A DNA stretch of 64,000 nt, from the NCBI RefSeq assembly GCF_002646595.1, contig NZ_PDUD01000011.1, positions 62,001 through 126,000 on the forward strand, written 5' to 3'. The notes beneath the pieces were generated by a model that was given only the letters and a program-made list of their open reading frames with translations, ran no database searches and had not been told where the DNA came from. This document shows, piece by piece, positions 8,343-17,097 of this stretch. The position numbers and the translations under genes are program-made. The DNA is from Flavilitoribacter nigricans DSM 23189 = NBRC 102662. Its GTDB lineage: Bacteria; Bacteroidota; Bacteroidia; Chitinophagales; Saprospiraceae. Each line of letters opens with the position of its first letter. Position 1 is the stretch's first letter.

Positions 8343-9281
8343 TTACTTCCCAAAATCCGCAAATATTTTTTGGGTGTAGGCCAGACCGAGTTGGTGGGCT
8401 TCCAGCCCCGTCATCGTTTTCGGGCTGCCCTTTTCAATCGCCTGTTCCAGTACCAGATGCGGTTTTTGTTCGTTGGCAGCGAGTATCCCGGCCAGCTTTT
8501 CGTAGTCGATATCACCGGGCCCGAAAGCTTCGGTCCAGATGCCGTTCTTGGACTGGCGGAGGTGCAATTCCACAATGCGATCCTGGTAGAGCTTGACAAT
8601 ATCGAACAGTGCGACCTGGGAATTGCCCGACCCGCGGTAGATCCAGTGGGCATCGAGACACAGTCCGACATTTTCCGGATCGGTACCAAGCATCATATGG
8701 TGAAATTCCCGGGCGCTGTTGCGCATCTCGGCGTCGTGATTGTGGTAGGCGAGGCGGAGTCCGGCTGCGCGGAGCCCGGCACCCAGTTCGTTGAGCGCTT
8801 TGGCCTGTACCTGCAACTGGGCATCCGTTTTGTCTTCGTCTCCTCCCCAGCGGATGGGATCGGGGTTGGTGACGATGATCTCTACCCCCAGGGCTTTGGC
8901 CGTCTGGGCCAGCCGTACGATCGTATCTACATTCTTCTTGGATTCTTCGGGATCGTGCAGGGTCGAGTTCACGTAAATGGAAGGCGACTGCAGTTTGTTT
9001 TTACTGAGGAACGGCTGGATCATCCCGATGTCCACGATCGAATTAATAGAAGGTTCAAATCCCGTAAAGCCCGATGCGGCGACCTGCTCCATGGAAGCAG
9101 CCAGGTTCTTTTTCCATTCCTTCCCTTCCCGTTCCAGGAAAGTCTGCCAGGGATACTGCTGGCAGGAGATCGGAAGATCGGATAAAGGTTCCGTTTGTTT
9201 TTTCGGGAGATCAAAAGAGAGGCCAATAGCGCTCCCCACTACCGCGACATTGCGGAGAAAATAGCGTCGGTTCAACATCAT
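8343..9281 (-). CDS. Exported sugar phosphate isomerase/epimerase-like protein (xylose isomerase-like TIM barrel)
   Basis: 312 residues. The N-terminus MMLNRRYFLRN followed by a hydrophobic stretch is a twin-arginine-like signal. The body is an AP endonuclease 2/xylose isomerase-like TIM barrel with typical strand ends GFTGFEPS, LAYHNHDAEM, VGLCLDAHW and VELHLRQSKNG, where His, Asp and Glu residues usually bind a divalent metal. Such exported members are common next to carbohydrate-use genes in Bacteroidota, but the substrate here is unknown. It stands between porU and the metal-uptake pair on the same strand, and no operon is obvious. Confidence 0.88.
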   Translation of the reverse strand: MMLNRRYFLRNVAVVGSAIGLSFDLPKKQTEPLSDLPISCQQYPWQTFLEREGKEWKKNLAASMEQVAASGFTGFEPSINSIVDIGMIQPFLSKNKLQSPSIYVNSTLHDPEESKKNVDTIVRLAQTAKALGVEIIVTNPDPIRWGGDEDKTDAQLQVQAKALNELGAGLRAAGLRLAYHNHDAEMRNSAREFHHMMLGTDPENVGLCLDAHWIYRGSGNSQVALFDIVKLYQDRIVELHLRQSKNGIWTEAFGPGDIDYEKLAGILAANEQKPHLVLEQAIEKGSPKTMTGLEAHQLGLAYTQKIFADFGK

Positions 9282-9470
9282 GACGATTATAGGTTTAAGT
9301 AATTCCGGAAGATACGATTTTCTGCGATGATCAGGGCAAAGGTCTCCCGATCAGTGTGTATCCCAATTGCACCGGGCACTACGTGATGTGTGGTGCAGTT
9401 TAGGATGTATACTCCCGTTCATCCTGATCAATTGAGATACCGGAAACAGTCTCTCAGAGCTTAGGCGGTT

Positions 9471-12400
9471 TTACTTCAGGATAACCAGTTTTTCAAAATC
9501 ACTCTCTCCCTTGAGTTTAACTTCTCCGAGGTCCGAGGTCCGCACTTTTATCCGGTAGAGATAAACGCCGCGGGCCAGTCGGTCGCCAAACTCGTCGCGA
9601 CCATCCCAGGAAATGCAGTTGTCGAGCCGGATAGCACCGTCCGAAATGATCGTCTCCTCCAGGGTTTTGACCAAACGGCCGGATACCGTGTAGATCTGGA
9701 CCAGAACTTCCAATTGCTGCCCGGACAGGTTGTGGTCAAACTGAAAGCAGGTATTGTCGGTAAACGGGTTGGGATAGTTGAGTACGTGCTCCAGCGCGAT
9801 CTCGGCCGAGTTGGCTACCACGAATTCAGTATATCCTTCCGAGGAATTGTTGGCAATATCCCAGGCTTTAACCCGGATCTGATGCCGTCCGTTAGGCAGG
9901 TCATAGAGCGGGTAGCGCACAATACCCTTCCGGTAATCATCCTCCGCGGCTTCGTAGAAGTCGTTGAGCACATAGGTGTTTTCGGTATCCTCATTGAGGA
10001 CGCCTTCCAGGTCGTGACCAATACTGTTGCCCACCACATTGATACCATTATCATCGGTAAGCCGGACCAGTAGGGTAGGGTCTTCCCCGGTGATCCCTCC
10101 GAAAGCAAAATCTTCGGTATTCATGAATACTTCCACCAGTGGCCCCTGGTCGTCATTGATGCCGTCCGGACTGGTACCACCGATGATGATGCGTTCGTAA
10201 GCGCCGTTGGCGTCGAGCATGTTATCCGGATCGGAAGCGTAGTAGCTGATCTTTCCCGGACCGAAGGAGAAGTTGATATCTTTCGGCACCACGAAGGTGA
10301 ACCGGAATTTACCGTTGGTGACCGACGCTTTACCTTTGAAGATCACGTTTTTGCGTACGCCGAAGTCGTATATGCGGCTGCCGGCATCCTGGCCCAGTGT
10401 ACGGATATTTAAGCGTTTGTCGAAGATGGTGGTAAAGACCGACCCGTTAAAAGATTCCAGCGGCTGGCCGTTTTGGTCGGCAACGATGCCCTCGATATTC
10501 ACTTTCTGGAAAGCCCGCAGCGTATCGACGCTCTCCGTAGTGATGGCCTCCCCGTTGATGTTGGTGGTCATGACCTGGTATTCCGGGAGCGGGATCTGGA
10601 TCGCCGGATCGCCGATCAGGGTAAATTTCCGGGAGTTATTAACGAAAAAACTACTGTTCAGGTCGCTGTTCTTGGCCTGCCGCATGGCCTGCCCCAAAGT
10701 CAGGGACCGGCCGTTTTGTTTCTGAAACAGATTGACCATCGTACTGTCGGTGAGCTCGGCATTGGCACTCGCATAAACCGGCCGCGTAGTGGTCATAAGG
10801 GCGATTGCACCACCGTCGGGGTTGAGAAAGGCCTCCTCACCGGCGCTGGTAAAAGCCGGATCGTCATAACCAGTGAAGGAGCAGGTAGCCGTTACCAGCA
10901 GGATCAGGTTGTCGTAATTCCGCCAGGAACGGATATCCGGAATATCCAGTACTCTTTCCTGTGCCCAACCTTTGGGGCCGCCGTGCCCGAGGTAGGTCAT
11001 GGCCAGGGTACCTTTAAATATTGCGTTATTCAGCGCTTCGTTGGCCGCCGGGAAACGGTCGCCACCGGAAGAAGAGACCTGCGGATAAGCATCCAGAAAG
11101 ATCTTATCCACATTGAAATCCGGATGTTGGTTCTGGACACCGTCGGCAATCCGGTTGGCATCGACCGTGTGGCGATTGTTGTCCTCATCATCACCGACGA
11201 AGACCAGGCGGTTGCGCCAGTCGCCCAGCACCTGGGGAGAAGTATCGTAATGAATGATCTTATCGACGGCAATCTGAGCGTCGTCCGCTGAGCCTACCGG
11301 CAACCGGCCGACGGCTACATTCAGGCGCCCGGCCAGCGGATTATTCGTTTCGTTGGTCAGGATCCCGTAGAAATCATCCGCCGGAAATGCCTGAATGGAG
11401 TTGAAAGAGTCTTGTTGGTAAGTGGGAATAAAATTGGTTCCCACGATATCTTCGATGATTCCCCGCGCATCGAACGAGCCGTCGCCGAAGAGCAGGAGAT
11501 AATCAAATTCCGGGGAGCGTTCGAAAAGCATCAGCGTAAGATCGCGGATCGCGGTCGGATCCTGCCTCCCGGAAGAGAATTCATTGTAAACCTGCTCCGT
11601 AGAGGCGATGGCGACCTTCAGGCCGCTGAAGCTTTCCCGATGATCAGCCAGCATTCGCGCCGAAGCCTCGAACTCGGCCGGGTAAACGATCAGCATATTG
11701 ATATCGGTGCCGAGCGCGTGCAGGTTCTGGTTGGCTACCGGACCTATCGCCTCCGGCGTATGCAGGGCAGCTTCCGGCCGAAAGGCGATGTACTGGTGCA
11801 GGGCCGCACCGTTTACGCCAAAGCTGGTTCGGCCGTTGGCGTTACTCACTTCCTGCAATCCGGGTTGCAGCGGATCACTGATGTTCCAGATGGCCAGGTT
11901 ATTCAGGTTACTGCCATTCAGTTGGTAGGTGGTAGCGGGGTAGTCCAGACTGTTGATGTCCCGGAAATCCATCTGGTCCCCGCTCATGGTCAACTGTCGC
12001 CGGGCGTTGACCTCGATGTAATCCAGCCAGCCTTCGCTGGGAGCTCCGCCCGGATGAGGGTATTCCAGCAGAAAATCCAGCTCATCGGAATCGGCCAGGA
12101 ATTCCTGCTCCAGAATGGCATTGTTGGCGTAATTGGCCAGGTAATCGTTGGCACTGCCGATACTGGTGTTGGTGGCCAGACCACTGTTTTTCTTTTGATT
12201 GTTGAGGGTCAGGCTAAAACGGGAAGACTGAGAGGCCCGCAAAGCCATAGCGGCCCGTACCCGTAGTGGTTCACTGGTCACCAGATTGGGGAAGGAGAAC
12301 AGGTTGTTATAGTTTTTGGTTCGGGCCTCTTTGAAGTAGTCCCCAAACCAGCGTTGCCCCGCACCCGTACGGGTTACGTTCCACTGGTAGAGCAGATTGA

Positions 12401-13361
12401 CCCGCTCTTCCTCGTAGCGATCGTAGTCGTCAAAGGTAGTGGTCGTGTAGGCGCCGCCGGACTCATTCGGTACCGTGGCCAGACGGCGTCCGTTGCTGCC
12501 GCCCACCTTTATAAAGTAGTAGTTCTTGGTGTCGTAGACATTTTGTTGCCGGATGAAGATGCGATCTTCTTCGTCAAACCGCCAGGAGTTGGGTCCTTCT
12601 CCGTAAAAGAGGAGATAATCGCCGCCGTCAAAGCGTCCGTCCGCTTCTCCCTGGATGTAAATGGCAAGTTCTTCGAGATCGTCCACCCGCTCTTTTTCGA
12701 TACTGACCGGCACCATACCCCCTCCCTGACCCAATACCTGGATCGTTTTGGGATCGATGTTGTCGAGATTAATACCCAGCTGATCTTTTAAAAAACCGTA
12801 GGTGAGTTTGTGGATGCCGGTTTCGGTAACGGCGATCTTGTAAATACTGCCGTCGCGCAGCGCCGAACTGGTTTTAAATTCCGGCCCCCGGGATACCCCC
12901 CGGGCATTGGGTCGCCAGCTGACGGATAATTCAACATCGGTAAGCTTCCGGTAGCGGTCTCCCGTACGCACGATAGGCACGAATTCGACAACGGCGAAGA
13001 ATCCGTTGCGGTCCCGGTCGATCCGGGTGAAAAAGCGGAGTTCGGAATCGATCAGTTCATCACCGGGGCCGGCCTCGCGGTCCAGATCGGCATAACTGGC
13101 CCGCACGACGTTGACGTCCAGTTGGCCGGGGCCGGGTACCTGCTGACTGTGGAGGAAGATGGCAACATCGGGATACTGTTCGCCGGTAATGCCTCCTTTG
13201 AATTTCCACAACTCCTGGCGGGCCGAACCCGACTGGATCACCTCCGGTTGCGCGGCCCATTCCAGTTGCCGGCTGATCGTATAGGAAGTCTGGGCGGAGA
13301 GGCCGACGGACCCCACCAACAGAGTTATTGCGCAAAGAAAGAGTAGTACTGATTGCCTCAT
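9471..13361 (-). CDS. porU: PorU, type IX secretion system sortase (C25 family peptidase)
   Basis: 1296 residues from the ATG at 13359-13361, which starts a signal peptide MRQSVLLFLCAITLLVGSVG. A gingipain-like C25 peptidase domain occupies roughly residues 560-950. The catalytic pair is H793 in YLGHGGPKGW and C827 in VTATCSFTG. The C-terminal end carries a FlgD-like/T9SS-type beta domain (YPNPFTDNT, VSGRLVKTLEE, WDGRDEFGDRLARGVYLYRI). PorU removes the C-terminal signal of T9SS cargo at the cell surface and attaches the protein to A-LPS. It is divergent from porP/sprF and gldJ, the usual neighbourhood of porU in this phylum. Confidence 0.95.
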   Translation of the reverse strand: MRQSVLLFLCAITLLVGSVGLSAQTSYTISRQLEWAAQPEVIQSGSARQELWKFKGGITGEQYPDVAIFLHSQQVPGPGQLDVNVVRASYADLDREAGPGDELIDSELRFFTRIDRDRNGFFAVVEFVPIVRTGDRYRKLTDVELSVSWRPNARGVSRGPEFKTSSALRDGSIYKIAVTETGIHKLTYGFLKDQLGINLDNIDPKTIQVLGQGGGMVPVSIEKERVDDLEELAIYIQGEADGRFDGGDYLLFYGEGPNSWRFDEEDRIFIRQQNVYDTKNYYFIKVGGSNGRRLATVPNESGGAYTTTTFDDYDRYEEERVNLLYQWNVTRTGAGQRWFGDYFKEARTKNYNNLFSFPNLVTSEPLRVRAAMALRASQSSRFSLTLNNQKKNSGLATNTSIGSANDYLANYANNAILEQEFLADSDELDFLLEYPHPGGAPSEGWLDYIEVNARRQLTMSGDQMDFRDINSLDYPATTYQLNGSNLNNLAIWNISDPLQPGLQEVSNANGRTSFGVNGAALHQYIAFRPEAALHTPEAIGPVANQNLHALGTDINMLIVYPAEFEASARMLADHRESFSGLKVAIASTEQVYNEFSSGRQDPTAIRDLTLMLFERSPEFDYLLLFGDGSFDARGIIEDIVGTNFIPTYQQDSFNSIQAFPADDFYGILTNETNNPLAGRLNVAVGRLPVGSADDAQIAVDKIIHYDTSPQVLGDWRNRLVFVGDDEDNNRHTVDANRIADGVQNQHPDFNVDKIFLDAYPQVSSSGGDRFPAANEALNNAIFKGTLAMTYLGHGGPKGWAQERVLDIPDIRSWRNYDNLILLVTATCSFTGYDDPAFTSAGEEAFLNPDGGAIALMTTTRPVYASANAELTDSTMVNLFQKQNGRSLTLGQAMRQAKNSDLNSSFFVNNSRKFTLIGDPAIQIPLPEYQVMTTNINGEAITTESVDTLRAFQKVNIEGIVADQNGQPLESFNGSVFTTIFDKRLNIRTLGQDAGSRIYDFGVRKNVIFKGKASVTNGKFRFTFVVPKDINFSFGPGKISYYASDPDNMLDANGAYERIIIGGTSPDGINDDQGPLVEVFMNTEDFAFGGITGEDPTLLVRLTDDNGINVVGNSIGHDLEGVLNEDTENTYVLNDFYEAAEDDYRKGIVRYPLYDLPNGRHQIRVKAWDIANNSSEGYTEFVVANSAEIALEHVLNYPNPFTDNTCFQFDHNLSGQQLEVLVQIYTVSGRLVKTLEETIISDGAIRLDNCISWDGRDEFGDRLARGVYLYRIKVRTSDLGEVKLKGESDFEKLVILK

Positions 13362-13625
13362 GAACGCCTGAATATTTATACTGAGTTGGGAGAACCGATG
13401 ACGTGCCGGCACTTACTTCCGGCCACTATCCCATCCGCGAAGATGCCCGCTGATCCACTGCTTTTGTCACCCGAAAAACCTCAACTCCTAATTTTAATTT
13501 TTTCTGCAATTTGAACCCCAATCAGAACGTTAGGATAAAACTCCTATTGCTTCTGGTAAAAGCCGTCCTGGCAAAAAGTCTTGTATTTAACAGTTTTTGA
13601 TTGGGGGGATATACGCATAAAATAA

Positions 13626-13633
13626 TACTTTTG
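13626..13633 (+). promoter_or_regulatory. Candidate -7 element of the porP/sprF-gldJ transcript
   Basis: TACTTTTG matches TAnnTTTG exactly and lies 94 bp before the porP/sprF ATG in the 365-bp region shared with porU. The nearest TTTG (13596-13599) is 26 bp away, longer than usual, so the -33 box is doubtful. I saw nothing else in this intergenic region. Confidence 0.4.
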
Positions 13634-13726
13634 ATCTCGACTTCTATACAAAAGTACGGGATTGAGGGATACCATGGACATTAAATTTAAAGCTGTTGCA
13701 ACAGCTTCTCAGCTACATATCCAAAT

Positions 13727-14773
13727 ATGAAGAGCAGTGTAAAAATTTTTACTTTATTGATATTCCTGGTGGGGACACAGTTGACTACAATGGCTCAGGA
13801 CCCGGTCTTTAGCCAGTTTTTCGCCGCTCCCCTTCAATTGAATCCGGCTTTTACCGGTACCAGTTTTGCACCCCGGATCACCTTTAATTACCGCAATCAA
13901 TACGCCAACTGGCTGGGTGGTGCGGCGTATTCGACCTACGCCGTGGCCTACGAGCAGCCGGTGGAAGCACTGAACAGCGGTTTCGGTCTGATGCTGATCG
14001 GCGATAGCGCCGGTCAGGGGATCTATAAGACCAACCGGGCGAGTGCCTTTTACAGCTACCAGGTACGCATGAACGACGACTTTGCCGTCAAGTTCGGGGT
14101 ACAGGCCGGGCTGATCCAGACCCGCATCAACTGGGAGCGGCTGCTTTTCGGCGATCAGATCGACCCCATCAACGGGCCGGTCGGGCCGGACGGATCGGTG
14201 GATCCCTCGGCGGAGCAACGCCCCGATCAACTGACCAAAACCAGCTTTGATGTATCGGCGGGAATGCTGGTTTACAAGGGGGCTTTTTACGGCGGTGTGT
14301 CCCTCAAACACCTCAGCACACCGGATGAAAGTATCCTCGGTTTGAACCAAAATCTGAGTGCCGGATTGCCCATGCGAATGACTGTACACGCCGGTGCAGA
14401 AATTCCACTCTTAAGAGGCAATAATCTATCGGCACCCACGTTTATATCCCCGAATCTCATGTTTGTCAAACAGGGAGAATTCGGTCAGATCGATGCGGGT
14501 GCGTATGCAGGATTTGGAAAAATTTTTGCAGGTTCCTGGTATCGCCACACTTTTTCTAATCCGGATGCCGTTATTGTAATGATCGGCTACCGGGAAGGCG
14601 TACTTCGAATCGGCTATTCCTACGATCAGACAATATCGCGCCTGGCAGCAGCGCCGGGTGGTACGGGTGGAACCCACGAGATCTCGATCACGATCAACTT
14701 TGAAGACAGTTACGATCTGAAACGCAAGAGACGCTCCGCCCGCTACAACGATTGTTTCAATATGTTTAGGTAA
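13727..14773 (+). CDS. PorP/SprF family type IX secretion membrane protein
   Basis: 348 residues. A signal peptide (about 1-24, ending TTMAQ) is followed by the family start DPVFSQFFAAPLQLNPAFTG and NYRNQYANW. Repeated amphipathic strands follow, with a final strand pair (GTHEISITINF) and a basic tail KRKRRS. The product is predicted to be an outer-membrane barrel working with the T9SS. It sits directly upstream of gldJ in the same direction and diverges from porU, so it is more likely a core T9SS/gliding component than a cargo-specific copy. It shares the fold but only moderate similarity with the protein at 3728-4780. Confidence 0.93.
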   Translation: MKSSVKIFTLLIFLVGTQLTTMAQDPVFSQFFAAPLQLNPAFTGTSFAPRITFNYRNQYANWLGGAAYSTYAVAYEQPVEALNSGFGLMLIGDSAGQGIYKTNRASAFYSYQVRMNDDFAVKFGVQAGLIQTRINWERLLFGDQIDPINGPVGPDGSVDPSAEQRPDQLTKTSFDVSAGMLVYKGAFYGGVSLKHLSTPDESILGLNQNLSAGLPMRMTVHAGAEIPLLRGNNLSAPTFISPNLMFVKQGEFGQIDAGAYAGFGKIFAGSWYRHTFSNPDAVIVMIGYREGVLRIGYSYDQTISRLAAAPGGTGGTHEISITINFEDSYDLKRKRRSARYNDCFNMFR

Positions 14774-14791
14774 AACAGTGTGGTATTTGAC

Positions 14792-14799
14792 TATATTTG
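14792..14799 (+). promoter_or_regulatory. Candidate -7 element for gldJ
   Basis: TATATTTG in the 60-bp gap before gldJ matches TAnnTTTG and would give a leader of about 28 bases. The -33 position shows only TTTA (14765-14768) at a long spacing. gldJ may therefore be expressed both from this site and by read-through. Confidence 0.4.
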
Positions 14800-14833
14800 C
14801 TGGTCATTCTCAAAATCAAATTGAAGAAAAGTA

Positions 14834-16339
14834 ATGAAAAATCTGTTGAAGCTCAGTGCCATTCTAGTGGTATCGACCCTAGTGATGACCTCCTGCGCCA
14901 AGAAAGAGCGTTCAGACGTCACGGGTTGGAAATTGAACGATACCAAATGGGGTGGTTTTGAAAAATTAGATTACGAAGGTCAGATCACGGGCCCTAATCT
15001 GGTTTTGATCGAAGGTGGTACATTCACCATGGGTCTTACCGGTCAGGATGTGACCTACGAATGGAACAACAACCCGCGCCGGGTAACCGTATCGTCTTTC
15101 TACATGGACGAAACGGAGGTTTCCAACCACAACTACCGGGAATACCTGTACTGGTTGGACCGCGTATTTGGTGAAACCTATCCTGAGGTCTTCCTCGATG
15201 CCCTTCCCGATACGCTGGTATGGCGCGAAGAATTGGGCTTCAACGAACCTTTAGTAGAAACATACTTCCGTCACCCCGCTTACGATGATTATCCCGTAGT
15301 TGGGGTTTCCTGGGTACAATCCAATGATTTCGCTCGCTGGCGTACCGACCGGGTGAACGAAATGTTGCTGATCGAAAAGGGTATCCTTAACCCGAACCCG
15401 GAGCAAAAAGACGAAGACAACTTTAATACGGAATCCTATCTGGTAGGTCAGTACGAAGGTAACGTACGGAAAAACCTGAAAGACTTCAAGACCGGTGGCG
15501 AGCGCCGCGTACGTTTTGAAGACGGTATCATGCTGCCGGAATACCGACTGCCGACGGAGGCAGAGTGGGAATACGCCGCACTGGCCCTGCAGGGTAACCA
15601 GGCTTCCGAAAAAGACGAATTGATCACAGACCGCCGGATCTATCCCTGGAATGGTAACACCGTTCGCTACCAGCGCCGGGATAAGAACCAAGGTAACATC
15701 CTGGCCAACTTCAAACGGTCACGTGGTGACTATATGGGTATGGCCGGTAAGCTGAACGATAATGCTTGCCCCACCGCACCGGTAAGAGCCTACCTGCCTA
15801 ACGATTTCGGTCTGTACAACATGGCCGGTAACGTGAACGAATGGGTACTGGACCTTTACCGCCCACTGACCAGCCAAACACTGAGCGATTCTGAGAACCA
15901 CGACTGGAACCCATACCGGGGTAACCGCTTCCGCCAAAAGGTACTGGATGAGAATGGAGTACCGGTAGAAAAGGACAGCCTTGGTCGTCTGCGCTACCGC
16001 TACGTAGAGGATGATGAAGCTGCCAACCGCGATAACTACAAAGTGGGTCAGCCGTTCAACTACCTGGATGGTGACAAGCAATCTCAGGCTTACTACGACT
16101 ACGGTGTGCACACCCTGATCAGTGACAAAGCCCGCGTTTACAAGGGTGGCTCCTGGGCAGACCGTGCCTACTGGCTGTCGCCGGGTACCCGCCGCTTCCT
16201 GGATGAAGACAAATCTTCCAGAACGATCGGTTTCCGCTGCGCAATGATCCGTGTGGGTGCTCCTTCCGGTAACGACGAAGTGAGTGGTCACAACTACAAA
16301 ACGAAAAGAAAGAGAAGAGACGATAGAAGATTCAAATAA
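14834..16339 (+). CDS. gldJ: Gliding motility lipoprotein GldJ
   Basis: 501 residues. The lipoprotein signal ends at TLVMTSC (Cys21). A formylglycine-generating-enzyme (SUMF1) fold follows, starting at LVLIEGGTFTMG (about 56-67) and ending at GSWADRAYWLSPGTRRFLDE and TIGFRCAMI. GldJ features include YMDETEVSNHNYREYLYW, LPTEAEWEYAA and MAGNVNEWVLDLY. GldJ is a periplasm-facing outer-membrane lipoprotein needed for gliding and for stability of the T9SS component GldK. The C-terminus is basic (KTKRKRRDDRRFK). GldK shares the fold, but the N-terminal pattern and porU linkage favour GldJ. A strong terminator follows. Confidence 0.93.
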   Translation: MKNLLKLSAILVVSTLVMTSCAKKERSDVTGWKLNDTKWGGFEKLDYEGQITGPNLVLIEGGTFTMGLTGQDVTYEWNNNPRRVTVSSFYMDETEVSNHNYREYLYWLDRVFGETYPEVFLDALPDTLVWREELGFNEPLVETYFRHPAYDDYPVVGVSWVQSNDFARWRTDRVNEMLLIEKGILNPNPEQKDEDNFNTESYLVGQYEGNVRKNLKDFKTGGERRVRFEDGIMLPEYRLPTEAEWEYAALALQGNQASEKDELITDRRIYPWNGNTVRYQRRDKNQGNILANFKRSRGDYMGMAGKLNDNACPTAPVRAYLPNDFGLYNMAGNVNEWVLDLYRPLTSQTLSDSENHDWNPYRGNRFRQKVLDENGVPVEKDSLGRLRYRYVEDDEAANRDNYKVGQPFNYLDGDKQSQAYYDYGVHTLISDKARVYKGGSWADRAYWLSPGTRRFLDEDKSSRTIGFRCAMIRVGAPSGNDEVSGHNYKTKRKRRDDRRFK

Positions 16340-16360
16340 GTCGTTTCTGATATCAATAGC

Positions 16361-16400
16361 AAAAAGCCCGCTGCATTCAGTTGCAGCGGGCTTTTTGTTT
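16361..16400 (+). terminator. Strong Rho-independent terminator after gldJ
   Basis: A perfect 15-bp stem (AAAAAGCCCGCTGCA at 16361-16375 pairing with 16382-16396) has a 6-base loop and ends in a T run. Confidence 0.92.
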
Positions 16401-17097
16401 TAGCCCTGCGTCCGTTGGGAGCCGGTTTGGCATACAGGCACCGGCAGGACGGCAACTGCCGTTTTTTCTCTACATTGGTAAGCAAGTGCGAAGGGCCTGG
16501 TGATCATTTTGTGCCCTTGGATCAAGGATCCTGCTGCTGTGTTTTTTGGTACAGGATCACCAAAATACAGGAGGAATAAACTCTTTCCATGTGCCGGTGT
16601 TTTAGCCTTTTGGGCTGTAGGTGTTTATAATTTCGGTTTTATGTCCGATATTTCGGTGACGGAAGGAAAGCCCCAGATTGTGGTGATTCGGAGAGGAGCA
16701 CTGGATTTTACTTCGTTTAGTCAGCAATCGTTCGACCGGAAGTGTGAATCATCAATCGTCTTTAGATAGAGCGGATAACGATCTCAAACTAAAGTTTGTA
16801 GAGTAAAAGAAAATTGGTTTTTAGAAAGTTGAATTGCACATAAATGCCTCAATTCATAGCTACTTAAGCACTCCCTGGTCTTAAAAAACTGCGCGACCAA
16901 CTTAATCAGGTATAGTCACATTAGTAAATTAGTAAAAACCGGTAGCGGTCATAAATTCGCCCGGACCGGATGATGCCATGCAATGACGGGAGATGGAGCA
17001 AAGCAGCGTTATGTTGCCGGCCGACGATCTCTTAGTCCATGACTACCGTATTTTCCCCTTGCAAGACAATTTGCTGTTTGTAATTTTTAGATGAGAC
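16401..17097. other. 697-bp region without a recognised gene
   Basis: The best open frame (16500-16769) has a composition unlike a real protein and no family resemblance. I see no tRNA, repeat or long hairpin. The last 60 bp probably contain the promoter of the histidine kinase gene, and a six-codon open frame (ATG at 17091) overlaps the kinase start. Confidence 0.5.

Noticed and set aside
16500-16769. 89-codon plus-strand frame in the gap after gldJ
   Set aside because: The composition is unlike neighbouring proteins, with no family resemblance, no plausible start context and no partner gene.
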